Part shown: in pieces, positions 11,195 to 22,152 of the stretch
Numbering within the stretch: the first letter of the stretch is position 1
Layout of the letters: every line of letters starts with the position of its first letter
Source: Otis tarda
Taxonomy: Eukaryota > Chordata > Aves > Otidiformes > Otididae
Length of the DNA: 64,000 nt
Direction of reading: 5' to 3'
NCBI GenBank assembly: GCA_026413225.1
Contig: JAPMTP010000044.1
Span: forward strand, 496,001 to 560,000
Notes under the pieces: generated by a model
The model's database searches: none
The model's input: only the letters and a program-made list of their open reading frames with translations
What the model was told of the DNA's origin: nothing
Position numbers and translations under genes: made by a program

Positions 11195-13880
11195 CTGGTG
11201 AAGTTCCTGGACATTCAAAAGCAGCAGAACCGGTAAAGATTTTTCTAAAGGAAATTGCCAAACTGCTAAGACAAAAACAGTACCGGTTAAAAGTAGGAGC
11301 TTAGAAGAAGTCTTGAGAAAATAATTGAATTTTTTTACAAACCGACAGATAGGCGAACGTGAATCAGAATTCAATATTCCCATTCTACCTGTGAAAAAGC
11401 CAGGAGGTGAGGAGCATAGGTTAGTACAAGATTTAATAGCAATAAATTGATGTCGTAGTTCAGCCCCAATTGGGACCAGACTACGCAGTCTCTCTCTCAC
11501 CCCGCCCCCCCCAACCTCCGAGATAAAAGGGGGAGATGATATAAGAAAAGCGGCTCGAGGTTTGAGATAAGGATGGGGAGAAATCTTTAAAGTTACCGTC
11601 ACAGGCAAAACAGACTTGACTTGGGGAAAAATACTCATTTATTTCTAAAACTAGCAGGAGAATGAGACAGGGAACAAGATAACCTCCCTGCACCCCTCCC
11701 TCTTCCCAGGCTTAACATTATCCCTACTACTTTCCCCCAACCCCGAGCGGCACAGAGGGAAGAAGGAATGGGGGTTACCGTCAGTCCATCACACGATGTT
11801 TTACGCCACTGCTTCGCTGTCAGGGGAAGAACTCCTCGCATTCCTCCTCTGCTCCAGCGTGGGGTCCCTCCCACGGGCCACAGTCCTTCGTGAAACTGCT
11901 CTGGCGTGGGTCATCTCTTCCACGGGGTGCAGTCCCTCCAGAACAGCTGTCCCAGTGGGCCCTCCATGGGCCACAGCCTCCTTCAGGCCACCACCTGCTC
12001 CGGTGTGGGGTCCTCCACGGGCTGCAGGGGGACAACCTGCTCCACCACGGTCATCACCACAGGCTGCAGGGGAATCTTGGCCAGGAGCCGCATTACTCCT
12101 CCCCCTCCTTCTTCACTGACCTTGGCGTCTGCAGCCGTTCCTCTCACAAGAATAATTCTTCACAACAGGCTGGCAGACACCTCTCAGAATCTTTTTTACA
12201 TCTCATTCACATCTCACCTCCTCTCCGCTTCTTGCAGCTGGGCCGGGCTGAGTCGGGCCCAGTCGGCTGCCCGGCGGGAGGCCAGAGGGTGAGGCCTGCA
12301 AGGCCCACAAGGCTCGCGCCTCCCCCTATCTGCCCCTGCTCAGCTGCTTCACATCTTCTTTCTTTTTCTGTTTTCCCCTTCTCAAATACGTTATTGCAGA
12401 GGCGTTATCATGGAACATTCTGCTACCAATTGGCTCGGCCTTGGACAGCAGCGGGTCTGAGTGCGCTGAACAAAGGGGAGCAACTTCTAGCAGTTTCCTA
12501 CAGAAGCTGCCACCTTACCCCCCCTCCCCCACTAAACAAAACCAGAACAATGGAACAATTCAGGATATTCACCCTGTAGTGGCAAACGCGTATCCCTTGC
12601 TGACTGCTTTAAATAAAACCACAAGTGGCTCGCTGTATTGGACTTGAAGGATGCCTTTTTCTGCATTCCCCTTGACAGAAATAGTCAGGCGTATTTTGCC
12701 TTTGAGTGGGAAGATCCCAGAACTGGGTGGAAGACTCAGCTCACCTGGGCAGTGTTACCTCCAGGATTTAAAAGGGGCCCAACAGTCTCTGGAAATCAGT
12801 GGGCTACGGAATCAGAAACATGGAAAAGAATTTATCCTGAAGGACTGGTGTTGCAATATGTAGATAACATGTTAATAGCCACAGAAACCAGAGAAGAATG
12901 TTCCAACTTGACTATTAACCCGTTCAATTTCTTGGGCCAAAGTGATGACAGAAGGTAAACGTAGCTCTGATGTCTGCTCCTGCTGTGGAGTTGCCTGATT
13001 TGACCAAACCCTTTGAACTGTTTGTGCATGACAGACAACCCTTGGCTCTCGGAGTCCTTTCTCAGAGGACTGGAGAATGAAGATGACCAGTTGGTTATTT
13101 CTCCAAACATTTGGACAATGTTAGCCAGGGATGGCCAGGCTGTTTACGAGCTGTAGCAGCAACTGTCCGCCTGATTCAAGAAGCTCGTAAGCTGACAACG
13201 GGACAGCCAAGAACAGCTTATGTACCGCATATGGTACTTTCTGTTCTGAACAGAAAGGAGGACACTGGTTATCCCCAAGCAGGATGCTCAAACATCAATT
13301 TGGATTGATGTTCCAATCATCTGTTGGAACAAGATGATACTGAATTAAAAACAATAAATCTTGCCGCTTTTGTTAAATTCAGTAACAGAAGAGTGAACCT
13401 ATACCTGACCCAGAACTTGAGATATTTACTGACAAAAGCAGCTTTGTGAGTAACGGAAGAAAGTTGGCTGCCTATGCAATAACAACAACAAACTCTGTTA
13501 TTGATGCAAAGCCGCTCCCAGTGAATACGTCGGGTGCAAAAGGCTTAACTGATAGCCCTCGCAGAAGCCCTAAAGTGGGCAGAAGAGAAAAGAGTGACTG
13601 TCTGGAGTGATTCAGGGTATGCTTTTGGAATAGTGCATGCCCATGGAGCCATATGGAAAGAGAGAGGAATGCTGACAGCACAAGGAACATCCATCAAACA
13701 CCGAGAGAAAAAAAAATTCTGCACGTGCTCCAAGTGGTGCAGAAACCCAAAGAAGTTGCGATTATGCACTGCAAAGCCCACCAGTTTGGGAATTCCCCAG
13801 AGAATATTGGAAATGGATTAGCCCATCAAACGGCAGAGGAGGTAGCAGAAAAAGGCAATAATACCAGTTAAAAAAAAAAG
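11195..13880 (+). pseudogene. Gammaretrovirus-like pol remnant (RT to RNase H)
   Basis: In order, the plus strand shows the RT N-terminus (LPVKKPGGEEHRLVQDL near 11385-11440) and, after an LTR insertion, the RT core with DLKDAFFCIPLD. The catalytic motif follows as YVDN, not YVDD (about 12857). Next come the connection domain (NVSQGWPGCLRAVAATVRL) and RNase H ending with IMHCKAHQFGNS near 13790. Stops and frameshifts occur throughout, so it is an inactive endogenous retrovirus. Gag, integrase and env are not seen. Its RT is close to that of the minus-strand element at 19579-22152, so both belong to related families. Confidence 0.85.
11451..12549 (-). mobile_element. Solo LTR, family A copy 1
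   Basis: Read on the minus strand, the element starts TGTTCTGG and ends CTGAACTACGACA or close to it, with AATAAA about 190 bases before its end. It contains a block of imperfect ~30-base GC-rich repeats. It interrupts the pol remnant just after the VQDLIAIN motif of RT. The flanks attga / atgga may be a decayed 5-bp target-site duplication. Copies lie at 18443, 26149 and 41029. ERVL-type affiliation is inferred from its ends. Confidence 0.85.
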
Positions 13881-13949
13881 TGAAATTTGAACAACAAACC
13901 CCAAATTACAGTAAGGTTGCTTTGGAATTAGCTAAATCACTTAATTCAA

Positions 13950-14350
13950 ATAAAAATGGAAAATGATGGATGATTGTAGTGGATGGGAATATGAGCAAGA
14001 GTATCGACGTAAGCGAATGGAGCAAAGTGAGTAATGCGGGTGGGAATATGGGCGAATGTATCGAAGCGAACAGGACCTGAGGACAATGGACAAAGTGAGA
14101 GTACGTGCTGAGAAGCAACGTATGATGGACAAAGTAAGAAGTACGTGATGAAGAACAATGCTAGAACGTCATTCAGGAGCGTGAAGCTGATTGGACAAAT
14201 AGTGGGGTGGTAGAGCTCATGCAAATAGTTGCCCTATAGGAACAGAGATCGTAGACAGAGCATCCGGGTGAAAAGTATAAAACACTGCTTGTAATAATAA
14301 TCGCACCCTCAGTGCTGCACTTTGACTCGCTTGCTGTCTCGATCGTCACA
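13950..14350 (+). mobile_element. Probable LTR downstream of the pol remnant
   Basis: It has a TATA box TATAAAAC at 14276-14283, then about 65 bases to a CA end at 14350 (GATCGTCACA). Imperfect internal repeats such as GGACAAAGT..GTACGTG come before the TATA. The position 3' to RNase H fits a 3' LTR after deletion of integrase and env. The 5' end is not resolved. Confidence 0.4.
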
Positions 14351-14734
14351 AACTTGCCGCTGTAGAAAGTGAGAAACTGTTAAAGCTGGCAGATCATGAA
14401 AGAAGAAAACTAGTTGGCCTAGTGTGAAACTGGTGAGACCATAAAGGGAAGACCTACCAGACAAAAGATCAGAAAGTAGAGTGTCAGGATCAAAGAGAGA
14501 CCGGAAGGTGCAGCTGAAAATGGGCCGGGGTGCCTGGGGTACTGGAAGGAAGGCAGCAGAAGCACGCACCCTGTTCTGTTGCCGGCAGCAGCAGTGCCTC
14601 GTGTCCGGGAGCAGGACCCTGTGTTACCGCTCGAGGCCTTAGAGGCAACCTTCAGCCCACTCACATACTCGTATTTACAATTTACGTAACCTGCTGGCTG
14701 CGGCCCCGCCTCTCCACTGTGAGCGGCCAGGACA

Positions 14735-14745
14735 TGCATAAAAGG
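14735..14745 (+). promoter_or_regulatory. TATA box of the plus-strand RIMBP3-like copy
   Basis: GCATAAAAGGCC lies about 165 bases before the ATG at 14906 in a GC-rich setting. That is similar in spacing to the TATA element of the minus-strand copy. Confidence 0.45.
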
Positions 14746-14905
14746 CCGCACTCGCCCACCCTGGCCCTGGGGCAGACGCTGCGTTTGCTTCAGCTTGCTG
14801 ACGGGAAGCAGCGGCAGCACCGGGTTCAGGCGGCCACAGCTGCTGGCGGAGCCGGGGAACGCAGCTCTGGGTGACCTTGGCCGGCAGCGTTTGCCAGCCG
14901 ACACC

Positions 14906-15577
14906 ATGACACGGGGTGTTGCAGGCCGGCGGCCCGTGGCACATGCCGGCCCCTCACCCCGCCGGGGCCCAGCGCAAGCCCCCAGCAGCCTTGCGCAGAC
15001 GGAGGAGCAGAGGCGGGAGCTGGAAGCGCTACGGGCCGAGCTGGAGGAAGAGTGGCTCCGCACCCGAGAGCTGCGCCGCTGCTCAGCTGCCAAAACCCGG
15101 GAGCTGACGGCGGCTTTGGAGCAGGAGCAGCAGCTCCTGGCAGAGCGGCTCCAATCCGAGTGGGAGCAGCGACAGGCCCAGGAGGTGCAGCGGCTGCGGG
15201 AGCTGGACCAGTGGCAGTGGGCGGCAGAGACCCGCCGGCTCCTGTGCTGGAAGGAGGCTGAGCTCCGCCAGGAAGAGGAGCTGCTGCGAGGGCAGCGTGC
15301 CGCCGCCCTTCAACAGACGCAAGACCTGCAGCGGCAGCTGGCTGAGGAGATTTCGAGGCCCAGCGGGAGCAGCAGGGAGGCCCAAAGCAAGCTCCAGGAC
15401 GTCCTCAGCACCTGGGAGGAGGATGGCTACCAGCCCACCTGCATCCACTACCTGCAGAACCAGCTGCAGCTGGAGAGGAGACTCTTCACCACACACATCC
15501 TGCAGCGGTTCCAGGGCCAGCTACCCACAACTGCAGCCGGCTCTCAGAGCAGAACGCCCCCCTGCAGCATCTTCTAG
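14906..15577 (+). CDS. RIMBP3: RIMBP3-like N-terminal coiled-coil protein, second copy
   Basis: ATG at 14906 is in good context (gacaccATGa) and opens 223 codons. The product is an almost continuous charged coiled coil: RRELEALRAELEEEWL, EWEQRQAQEVQRLREL, ETRRLLCWKEAELRQEEEL, LQRQLAEEIS and LQNQLQLERRL with ILQRFQGQ. These match, in order, the start of mammalian RIMBP3 and the copy at 6563-8033 but are clearly diverged from the latter. The frame ends CSIF at 15577. Continuation of the family (EEVCLLKKGRS, then KEAERLQQKNAPL) is readable in other frames to about 15750, where GATTAAATAA could serve as a polyadenylation signal. It could be a short functional protein or a decaying copy. No SH3 or FN3 domains follow. 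Confidence 0.6.
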   Translation: MTRGVAGRRPVAHAGPSPRRGPAQAPSSLAQTEEQRRELEALRAELEEEWLRTRELRRCSAAKTRELTAALEQEQQLLAERLQSEWEQRQAQEVQRLRELDQWQWAAETRRLLCWKEAELRQEEELLRGQRAAALQQTQDLQRQLAEEISRPSGSSREAQSKLQDVLSTWEEDGYQPTCIHYLQNQLQLERRLFTTHILQRFQGQLPTTAAGSQSRTPPCSIF

Positions 15578-15733
15578 AAGACCCGAAGAGGTCTGCCTCC
15601 TGAAGAAGGGACGCTCGCCAGATGTGTGGCAAGGAGGCAGAGAGGCTGCAGCAGAAAAATGCACCCCTGGATGCCTTTGGCTGGCAGGTGGAAGAAAGAT
15701 CCAGGCAACGGCAGGCGATTATCAAGGGCATGA

Positions 15734-16630
15734 TCAACACTCATCTTGATTAAATAATTGTTTACCTATCTCTCTGCATAATCTCTCTCTCTGTCCCTTG
15801 TGTACGTGAACTGGAAGGGCGATGCGCCAGCTCCTGGGGGCACGTCTCCTGCCCGTGTGGTGCTTTAGCTGTAAAGAAATGAAAATAACACCGAGGACAC
15901 TGGGGACAGCGATGGGGACAAGGAGGGGCAGGAATGGGGACCGAGCCCCAGTGAGGACAGGACAACTGTGGGGACAGGGGTGGGGACAGCAGACATTCCC
16001 AAGTGACGCTAGGAACAAAGATGGAGACCTGGCCCACACACCATGCATGGGGCCACCATACACCTCCATGGTGTCACACTTCTGCCGCATCAGTGTGCAG
16101 ACGTGGGTGGGCTCCCCACGGGGGTCAGCTGCCACCTGTGGGTAGGAGGGAACGGTCACCCGGCGTGACGGTGGGATGGGGGAAAGCAGCAGTGAGGGGC
16201 TGGCGTACATCCTTGACACCGCGGGAGAGAGCCTGGCAGCGGCAGGCGTGGTGGCCAGGGGGTGTGGAGAAAAAGGTCTGGGCATAGTCCAGGATGGAGA
16301 AGTTCTGCTGCTTTGGAACCAGCTTGCGGAAGCCATCCAGCCATCACGCACCGGCCTCCGGGAAAACTGAAAGGTACAAGGGGCTGCTGAAAACTCCACT
16401 GAGAGCAATGGGTGGTGGGACCTGCAAACACTGGGATACACATTTAGCAAAAGCCACCTGCTTAGGCAGTACCCAAGGATCCACCAGTCGAGCTGGCCCT
16501 GCCCAATCCGAACTTCTACGTACTGTGGAAGGGGATAAAAGTGGTGCATGTAAGGCATATGCTGGGGAAGACAGTCTGGGTTATTCCCCGCTTTGGGCAA
16601 AGGCAAACCCGCCCATGGCATTGCTTTCAC
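15734..16630 (-). other. Long open frame, antisense to ERVL-like sequence
   Basis: The minus strand stays open for 298 codons. The first ~85 codons are antisense to the ERVL-like segment described separately. The middle contains a compact stretch around THVCTLMRQKCDTMEVYGG that does not look like random low complexity, but I do not recognise it. Most likely it is a chance frame over GC-rich DNA. Confidence 0.15.
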
Positions 16631-16735
16631 TCAAGGACCTGAGTGTACTTGGTGGGTGATGCGGGAGGATGGGGAAGTCAGATGTGTACCTCAAGGAGAT
16701 CTGATTTTAGGTGAAAATAGCCAGTAGTTTGAACT
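16300..16735 (+). mobile_element. ERVL-like internal fragment
   Basis: The segment near 16560-16735, with GGTGGGTGATGCGGGAGGATGG, is the inverse of 51650-51800, which lies next to an ERVL-type LTR. I therefore assign it to ERVL internal sequence. No intact frame remains. Confidence 0.55.
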
Positions 16736-16739
16736 GCTT

Positions 16740-18442
16740 GATGTTGACTACCGTGTAATACTGTACGTCATGACTTCTCCAGCTGTTACATGGCGTATCA
16801 AAGTAGTAGAGTAGACGTCTGAAGAGCCTGAAGCCATCACTGATGGTCCCTGCCTCAGCTGGGGAGACACATTTCTGCAGCAGTGAACTTTCTCTTACCA
16901 TACTCAGATCTAGGTTCAAGAGGCAACATTTCACACCTCAGCTTTAGGCAGGACACCCGGACAGTGGCAGGCAGGAATCTCCTTTACCCCTTCTGAGGGG
17001 AGGGATTCAGTTGAGCAACTCAAGGCATCCATTCTGGGCTTTTAGTCCTCAGGATAAAATAGGACCCAGTTCCCTCCCATGGCTGCCACAAACCCACACC
17101 AGGTAGGATTGCTCTTGCCTCAGCTCAGATGTGCACAAAACACCGTTGTTTCAGCTCCCATGGTAATTAATGGAGATGGAGGTCAGGAGAGAGCTGTTCA
17201 GACACAGACACCTGGTGATATCTGAGGTGACGGAGGTGGACGAAGATACATGGACCTCACTGCAAGCTGTCATGAGGCAGTGCTGAGAGACAGGGCAGCA
17301 CCTGAAGGGGTCTCTTGGAGGCTGGTGGGGAATCCCTTTGAGCAGGTGAAAGGAGAGCAGCAGCCCACATGCAGGACAAGCGAACCTTTCCCTACTCATT
17401 CTGTTCAGGGCAGAGGGCAGAGGTGTTCAGCTGAGCACGTGGAGTAGCATAGGGAGAGCTCAGTTTCCCTTTCTCTTCACCATCAGCTGGATTTTCCACC
17501 TGTCCTTTGGGTAGAATGGCACTTGTCCCACATACGTCCCTCCTCTGCCTGACCTAAATCAGGGCAGGTGAATGTCAGTTTGATGGCCAAGCATGGGCTT
17601 GTAGTGCTACGCGAGACGCCAGGGCTCTGCAGCACAGCTGCATGCAGCTGGCACAGACAGCAGCGGCCCTGTGCAGGAACCCCAGGCCCATTCAGAGCAG
17701 CGGTGTGACGGGCACCAGGCAGGGCATCTCAGACCAATTCAGTGCCTTTGGCCAGTGACTGAATCCCACCGCTGCAGAGACACAAGGTCTGTCCCTTCTC
17801 CATCCAGCAGACGTATGACAGCACATGAACACAAAACATCTCCCACGGAGGTCTCTGCAAGTGTTCTGTCACTCTCAAACCCTCCTAGTTCTTCTCTTCC
17901 CCATCCTTTAACCTTCCCATTGATGATACCATCAGGGATTAATCCAACAGGTTTCATGATGTTCCTGTATCACAGGATGCCCACACCCAAAACCGCTTTC
18001 GAAATCCTCTCTTTCTTTGCTGGGATGGGCTTCACCTCCAGGCCAAACGTGCACCAATGTCCTCAGGCTGAGGAGCACTGCTGTGGGAGACAAGGAACCC
18101 ATTCAAGTCCTCACGGAGAATTTCACAACCGATGACCTTGGGTGTACCTGGAAGGTGAGCAAAACAGCATGCCAAATCTTGTGGAGGTTGCTGGAGGGTC
18201 TGGGCACAGTTTGGGAAACAGGTCTCTGTAGATCGGGTGTCAGATGGGCCAAGAATGTTGAAACTGATTTGCATCTGTTCCTCACCAAGAGGGAAGATCT
18301 GGTGACGGATGTGAAAGCCAGAGTCAGCCTTAGTTGTCATGATCATTACATACCAGGGTCTCACCTCCCAATGAGAATGAGGAAGGAAAATCGAAAAGTG
18401 CAGATGCCCCACCTCAGAGGAGGAGGCTTTGGCCTAGTCTTG
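16740..18442 (+). mobile_element. Divergent LINE module, copy 2
   Basis: From about 17150 the plus strand is a close inverse match to 44290-43060. It holds the 5' unit (about 17150-17400, with an antisense Cys/His-rich ORF starting MSRERFACPACG), a spacer, and a CR1-like endonuclease tail at 18020-18440. At 16820-16940 it also matches 44450-44560. The module is cut by an LTR at 18443. Reading frames are broken. Confidence 0.65.
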
Positions 18443-19578
18443 TGTCGTAGTTCAGCCCCAATCGGGACCAGACTACGCAGTCTCTCTCTCGCTCCCCCCA
18501 CCCTCCGAAAGAATAGGAGGAGATGATATAAGGAAAACGCCTCGAGGTTTGAGATAAGGACGGGGAGAAATTCTTAAAGTTACCGTCACGGGCAAAACAG
18601 ACTCGACTTGGGGAAAACCACTCATTTATTTCTAAAACTAGCAGGAGAATGAGACAGGGAACAAGATCACCTCTCCCCACCCCTCCCTCTTCCCGGGCTT
18701 AACATTATCTCTACTACCTCCCTTCCTGAGTGGCACGGGGAGGGGAAAAGGGAATGGGGGTCGCGGTCAGTTCATCATGCGTTGTTTTATGCCGCTGTGT
18801 CATCGTCGGGGGAAGAACTCCTCGCGTTCCTCCTCTGCTCTGTTGTGGGGTCCCTCCCACGGGCCACAGTCCTTCGTGAAACTGCTCTGGCGTGGGTCAT
18901 CTCTTCCACGGGGTGCAGTCCCTCCAAAACAGCTGTCCCAGCGGGCCCTCCACAGGCCACAGCCTCCTTCGGGCCTCCACCTGCTCCGGCGTGGGGTCCT
19001 TCACGGGCTGCAGGTGAATCTCTGCCCCTCCGTGGACCTCCATGGGCTGCAGGGGGACAACCCACTCCACCATGGTCTACACCACGAGTTGCAGAGGAAT
19101 CTTGGCCAGGAGCCGCGTTACTCCTCCCCCTCCTTCTTCACTGCCCTTGGCGTCTGCAGCCGTTCCTCACAACAGGCTGGCAGATGCCTCTCAGGATCCT
19201 TTTTACATCTTATTCACTTCAACTGCTCATCTCCTCTCCACTTCTTGCAGCCGGGCTGGGCCGAGCTGGGCCCAGTCGGCTGCCCGACGGGAGGCCAGAG
19301 GGTGAGGCCTGCAAGGCCCACAAGACTCGCGCCTCCCCCTCTCTGCCCCCCGCTCAGCTTCTTCACATCTCTCCTTCCTTTTTTCTGTTTTCCCCTACTT
19401 AAATACGTTATCGCAGAGGTGTTATCACGGGACATTCTGCTACCAATTGGCTCGGCCTTGGCCACCAGCAGGTCTGCCCTAGGCCCAACCGAGTCCACTA
19501 AACAAAGGGGAGCAACTTCTAGCAGTTTCCTACAGAAGCTACCACCTTAGGCCCCCGCTCACTAACAAAACCAGAACA
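18443..19578 (-). mobile_element. LTR, family A copy 2
   Basis: It shares ends and internal repeat block with copy 1 (TGTTCTGG start at 19578, ..GAACTACGACA end at 18443 on the minus strand). AATAAA lies near the end. The left flank is the LINE module and the right flank is retroviral RT cut mid-domain. The flanks do not match each other, so this is not a simple solo insertion but sits at a rearrangement junction. Confidence 0.85.
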
Positions 19579-20410
19579 CCCTCCATGTAGACTTGGGTGC
19601 TCTTTTTGCCCTAGTGTGGTGTATCCAGGCATTTTGCTCCTTGATCTTGATTGCTGTAAAGGAGGTGAGGCGTACCTGGTATCCTTGGAGTCCTAAGAAA
19701 TTCAACAGACTCACCGTCCATGCCATACAGTCTTCCTCTGTGTTGCTAGCGATCAGGATGTCATCCACATACTGCAACGATTTTCCTTTCTCAGATGGGG
19801 CTTCCCAGGATTCCAGGTCTTTTGCAAGCTGATTGCTGAATATGGTAGGACTATTCTTAAATCCTTGCGGCAACACCGTCCAAGTGAGCTGGGTCTTCCG
19901 ACCACTTTTAGGATTTTCCCATTTGAATGCAAACAATTTTTGACTGGCTTCGTGGAGAGGGAGGCAAAAGAAAGCATCCTTCAAATCTAGAACAGTAAAC
20001 CAACTTAGTTCAGGTGTCAACACAGTCAGCAGGGTATATGGATTCCCACTACTGGTAGAGGTCTTCAGTTATCTTATGCACTGCCCGTAAGTCTTGGGCC
20101 ACCCGATATGACCCATCGGGTTTCCGAACAGGTAATATGGGGTATTGAATTCTGACTCACACTCCTTTCGTAATCCTAACTGTAGAAATTTTTCTATCAC
20201 CGTCCGAATCCCTTCCCTGTCTTCTTTCTTTGGGGGATATTGTTTAATTCTTACCGGTCGTTGGCCTTCCTTAATCTTAACTTCGACAGGTGGAGCACTT
20301 TTTGCTCTTCCAGGTACGTCGGTAGCCCATACTCCTGGATACACTTGGTTTAGGATTTCCTCATTAATTTTTCCTTCTGAGGGGAGACTAGTTAGGGTTA
20401 GACTGAACAT
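19579..20410 (-). pseudogene. Gammaretrovirus-like reverse transcriptase, truncated
   Basis: Two frames cover the RT fingers and palm: VKIKEGQRPVRIKQYPPK, then DLKDAFFCLPLHEASQ and the catalytic YVDD within SLQYVDDILIAS (about 19755-19775). A small deletion and a stop near 20069 separate them. The domain ends abruptly at 19579 against the family A LTR, so connection, RNase H, integrase and env are missing. It is inactive, though the YVDD itself is intact. Confidence 0.9.
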
Positions 20411-20769
20411 ATTGCTGATCTTTTACCTCCAGAGTAATTTCTCCTTTTTTCAAATGTAATCTTTGCTCCCAATTGCTTCAACAAATCTCTTCCCAAAAGT
20501 GCTTTTGGGGAGTTGGGCATATATAAGAATTTGTGGATGCCCCATTGTTTTCCCAGTTTGCATTCTAGAGGCTTACAAAAATCTGCCTTTTCACTTTGGC
20601 CAGTCGCCCCTTTTACCATAACATAATCATTTCCCAGGGGCATCGAAGCTTGATTCAATACCGAGTATGTTGCCCCTGTATCTACTAAGAATTCTACTTC
20701 TTCTTGGTTTTCCCCTCGCTTAATTACAACCAGAGGATCTGCTAGGGTAGATCCCCCAGGTTCCCGTCA
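20398..20769 (-). pseudogene. Retroviral protease remnant
   Basis: The minus strand reads the aspartic protease active-site region FLVDTGATYSVL and the later LLGRDLL motif, both typical of retropepsins. It is one frame away from the end of gag because of a small indel between them. It acts, in a live virus, as the Gag-Pol processing enzyme; here it is part of a broken element. Confidence 0.85.
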
Positions 20770-20786
20770 GTCTTCCCCTGCGTGGG

Positions 20787-22152
20787 CTATTGTTCTTCCT
20801 GTTTGAGCTCTTTGGCCTTCTTTTTATTCCTTGGGCATTCCCTCTTCCAGTGACCGAACTTCTTACAGAGAGCACACTGATTTTTACCCACCCGGGGCAG
20901 GTCCCGTTTAGTCCCTCTTTCCCCTTCTTCCCGGATAACGGCTATCAGCTTCTTTTGCCCTCGCCTATATTCTTCCTCTCTGTTACTAAACACTCTCCAT
21001 GCTTCATCCAGCAGCACTTCTAAATTCCTGCTTTCTGTGGGGCGTAATTTCTGAAGTTTGCGCCTTAAATCTCCTGTGGATTGACCCAAGAATAGGGAGA
21101 CTAGTCGTTGTATTCCTACCTCTGATCCAGGATCCAGCAGTGTGTTGTGGCGCATCACGTCCCTCAGTCGATCCAGGAATTCGGATGGGGACTCGGAAGG
21201 ACTTTGCTCAGCTGCATATAAAGCTGGCCAATTTATAGTTTTGGGGATTGCCTTCTCCATTCCCTTTGAAATCCATTCCTGATACTCCTGCAATCTTTCC
21301 ATATGTGCAGATCTATTGACATCCCACTTTGGATCCGGAGGGGGAAATGTTCCTTAACGTCCCCTCCTGTGACTTTATAATAGTCTTTGGCCAGATTTCC
21401 TGCTGTCCTTAAAACTAGCTGCTTCTTTGTCTCAGTCAGATATTCCAATAATAATTGTATATCATTCCAATCAGGATTGTGTTGTCTTACAATAAATTGG
21501 AAATGTTTAGTTACGCTTACCGGGTCACTCCTATAATCTTTTGCAATCTTTTCCATTCAGCAGTAGAAAAGGGTACTTTAATTAACATCGTCCCACCGTC
21601 CGGCCCCACCGCCTCCCGGAGACGTGATACGGGACTGTCCGCGGGGGTTCTGTCCAAGTCCGCATCCCGTTCCTGTGGTCGGGGGGGAGGCTTAAACAAA
21701 TCAGTTAAATCTTGTTCTGGTGCCTGGTGAATTTTATCTGTCTTAGTACATCTTTGTCCAATGCTACATGCAGAACACCACCGCCTCAGTTTACCTCTGA
21801 GCTCCCTCTTGTTTCCTCGCTCAAGTGCGAGTACCATAGGGTCCTGTGGGGGTACCATTCCACAGTCCCTTTGCCACTCCGGGTGGTTTCGGAGGGTGAA
21901 AAACATATCTGCATACGAAACCTCGTCCCATTTCCCTTCTCTTCTTAAAAACAACATCAGTTGTAAAAGGGTGTTACAATCTATTGACCCATTGAGCGGC
22001 CACTTAGCCTCGCCTTCTAGCTTATACAACGGCCACCACTGATTGCAATATTTGAGAAGGGTCTTCTTACTTTCCGTACCTCCAGTCCCAACAATATCTT
22101 TCCAGGGAGCAAGTACACAACCTAGAGGACTTTTCTTTAATATTCCTCCCAT
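20787..22152 (-). pseudogene. Gammaretrovirus-like gag, two frameshifts
   Basis: It starts MGGILKK, a myristoylation-type N-terminus of matrix. The capsid and C-terminal capsid follow in two other frames (breaks near 21540 and 21270). Nucleocapsid has a single zinc knuckle, CALCKKFGHWKREC (CX2CX4HX4C), as in gammaretroviruses. The frame closes at a UAG (20787-20789) followed by codons for PTQGK, the position where gammaretroviruses use stop readthrough into protease. The element cannot make an intact Gag as it stands. Confidence 0.88.
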
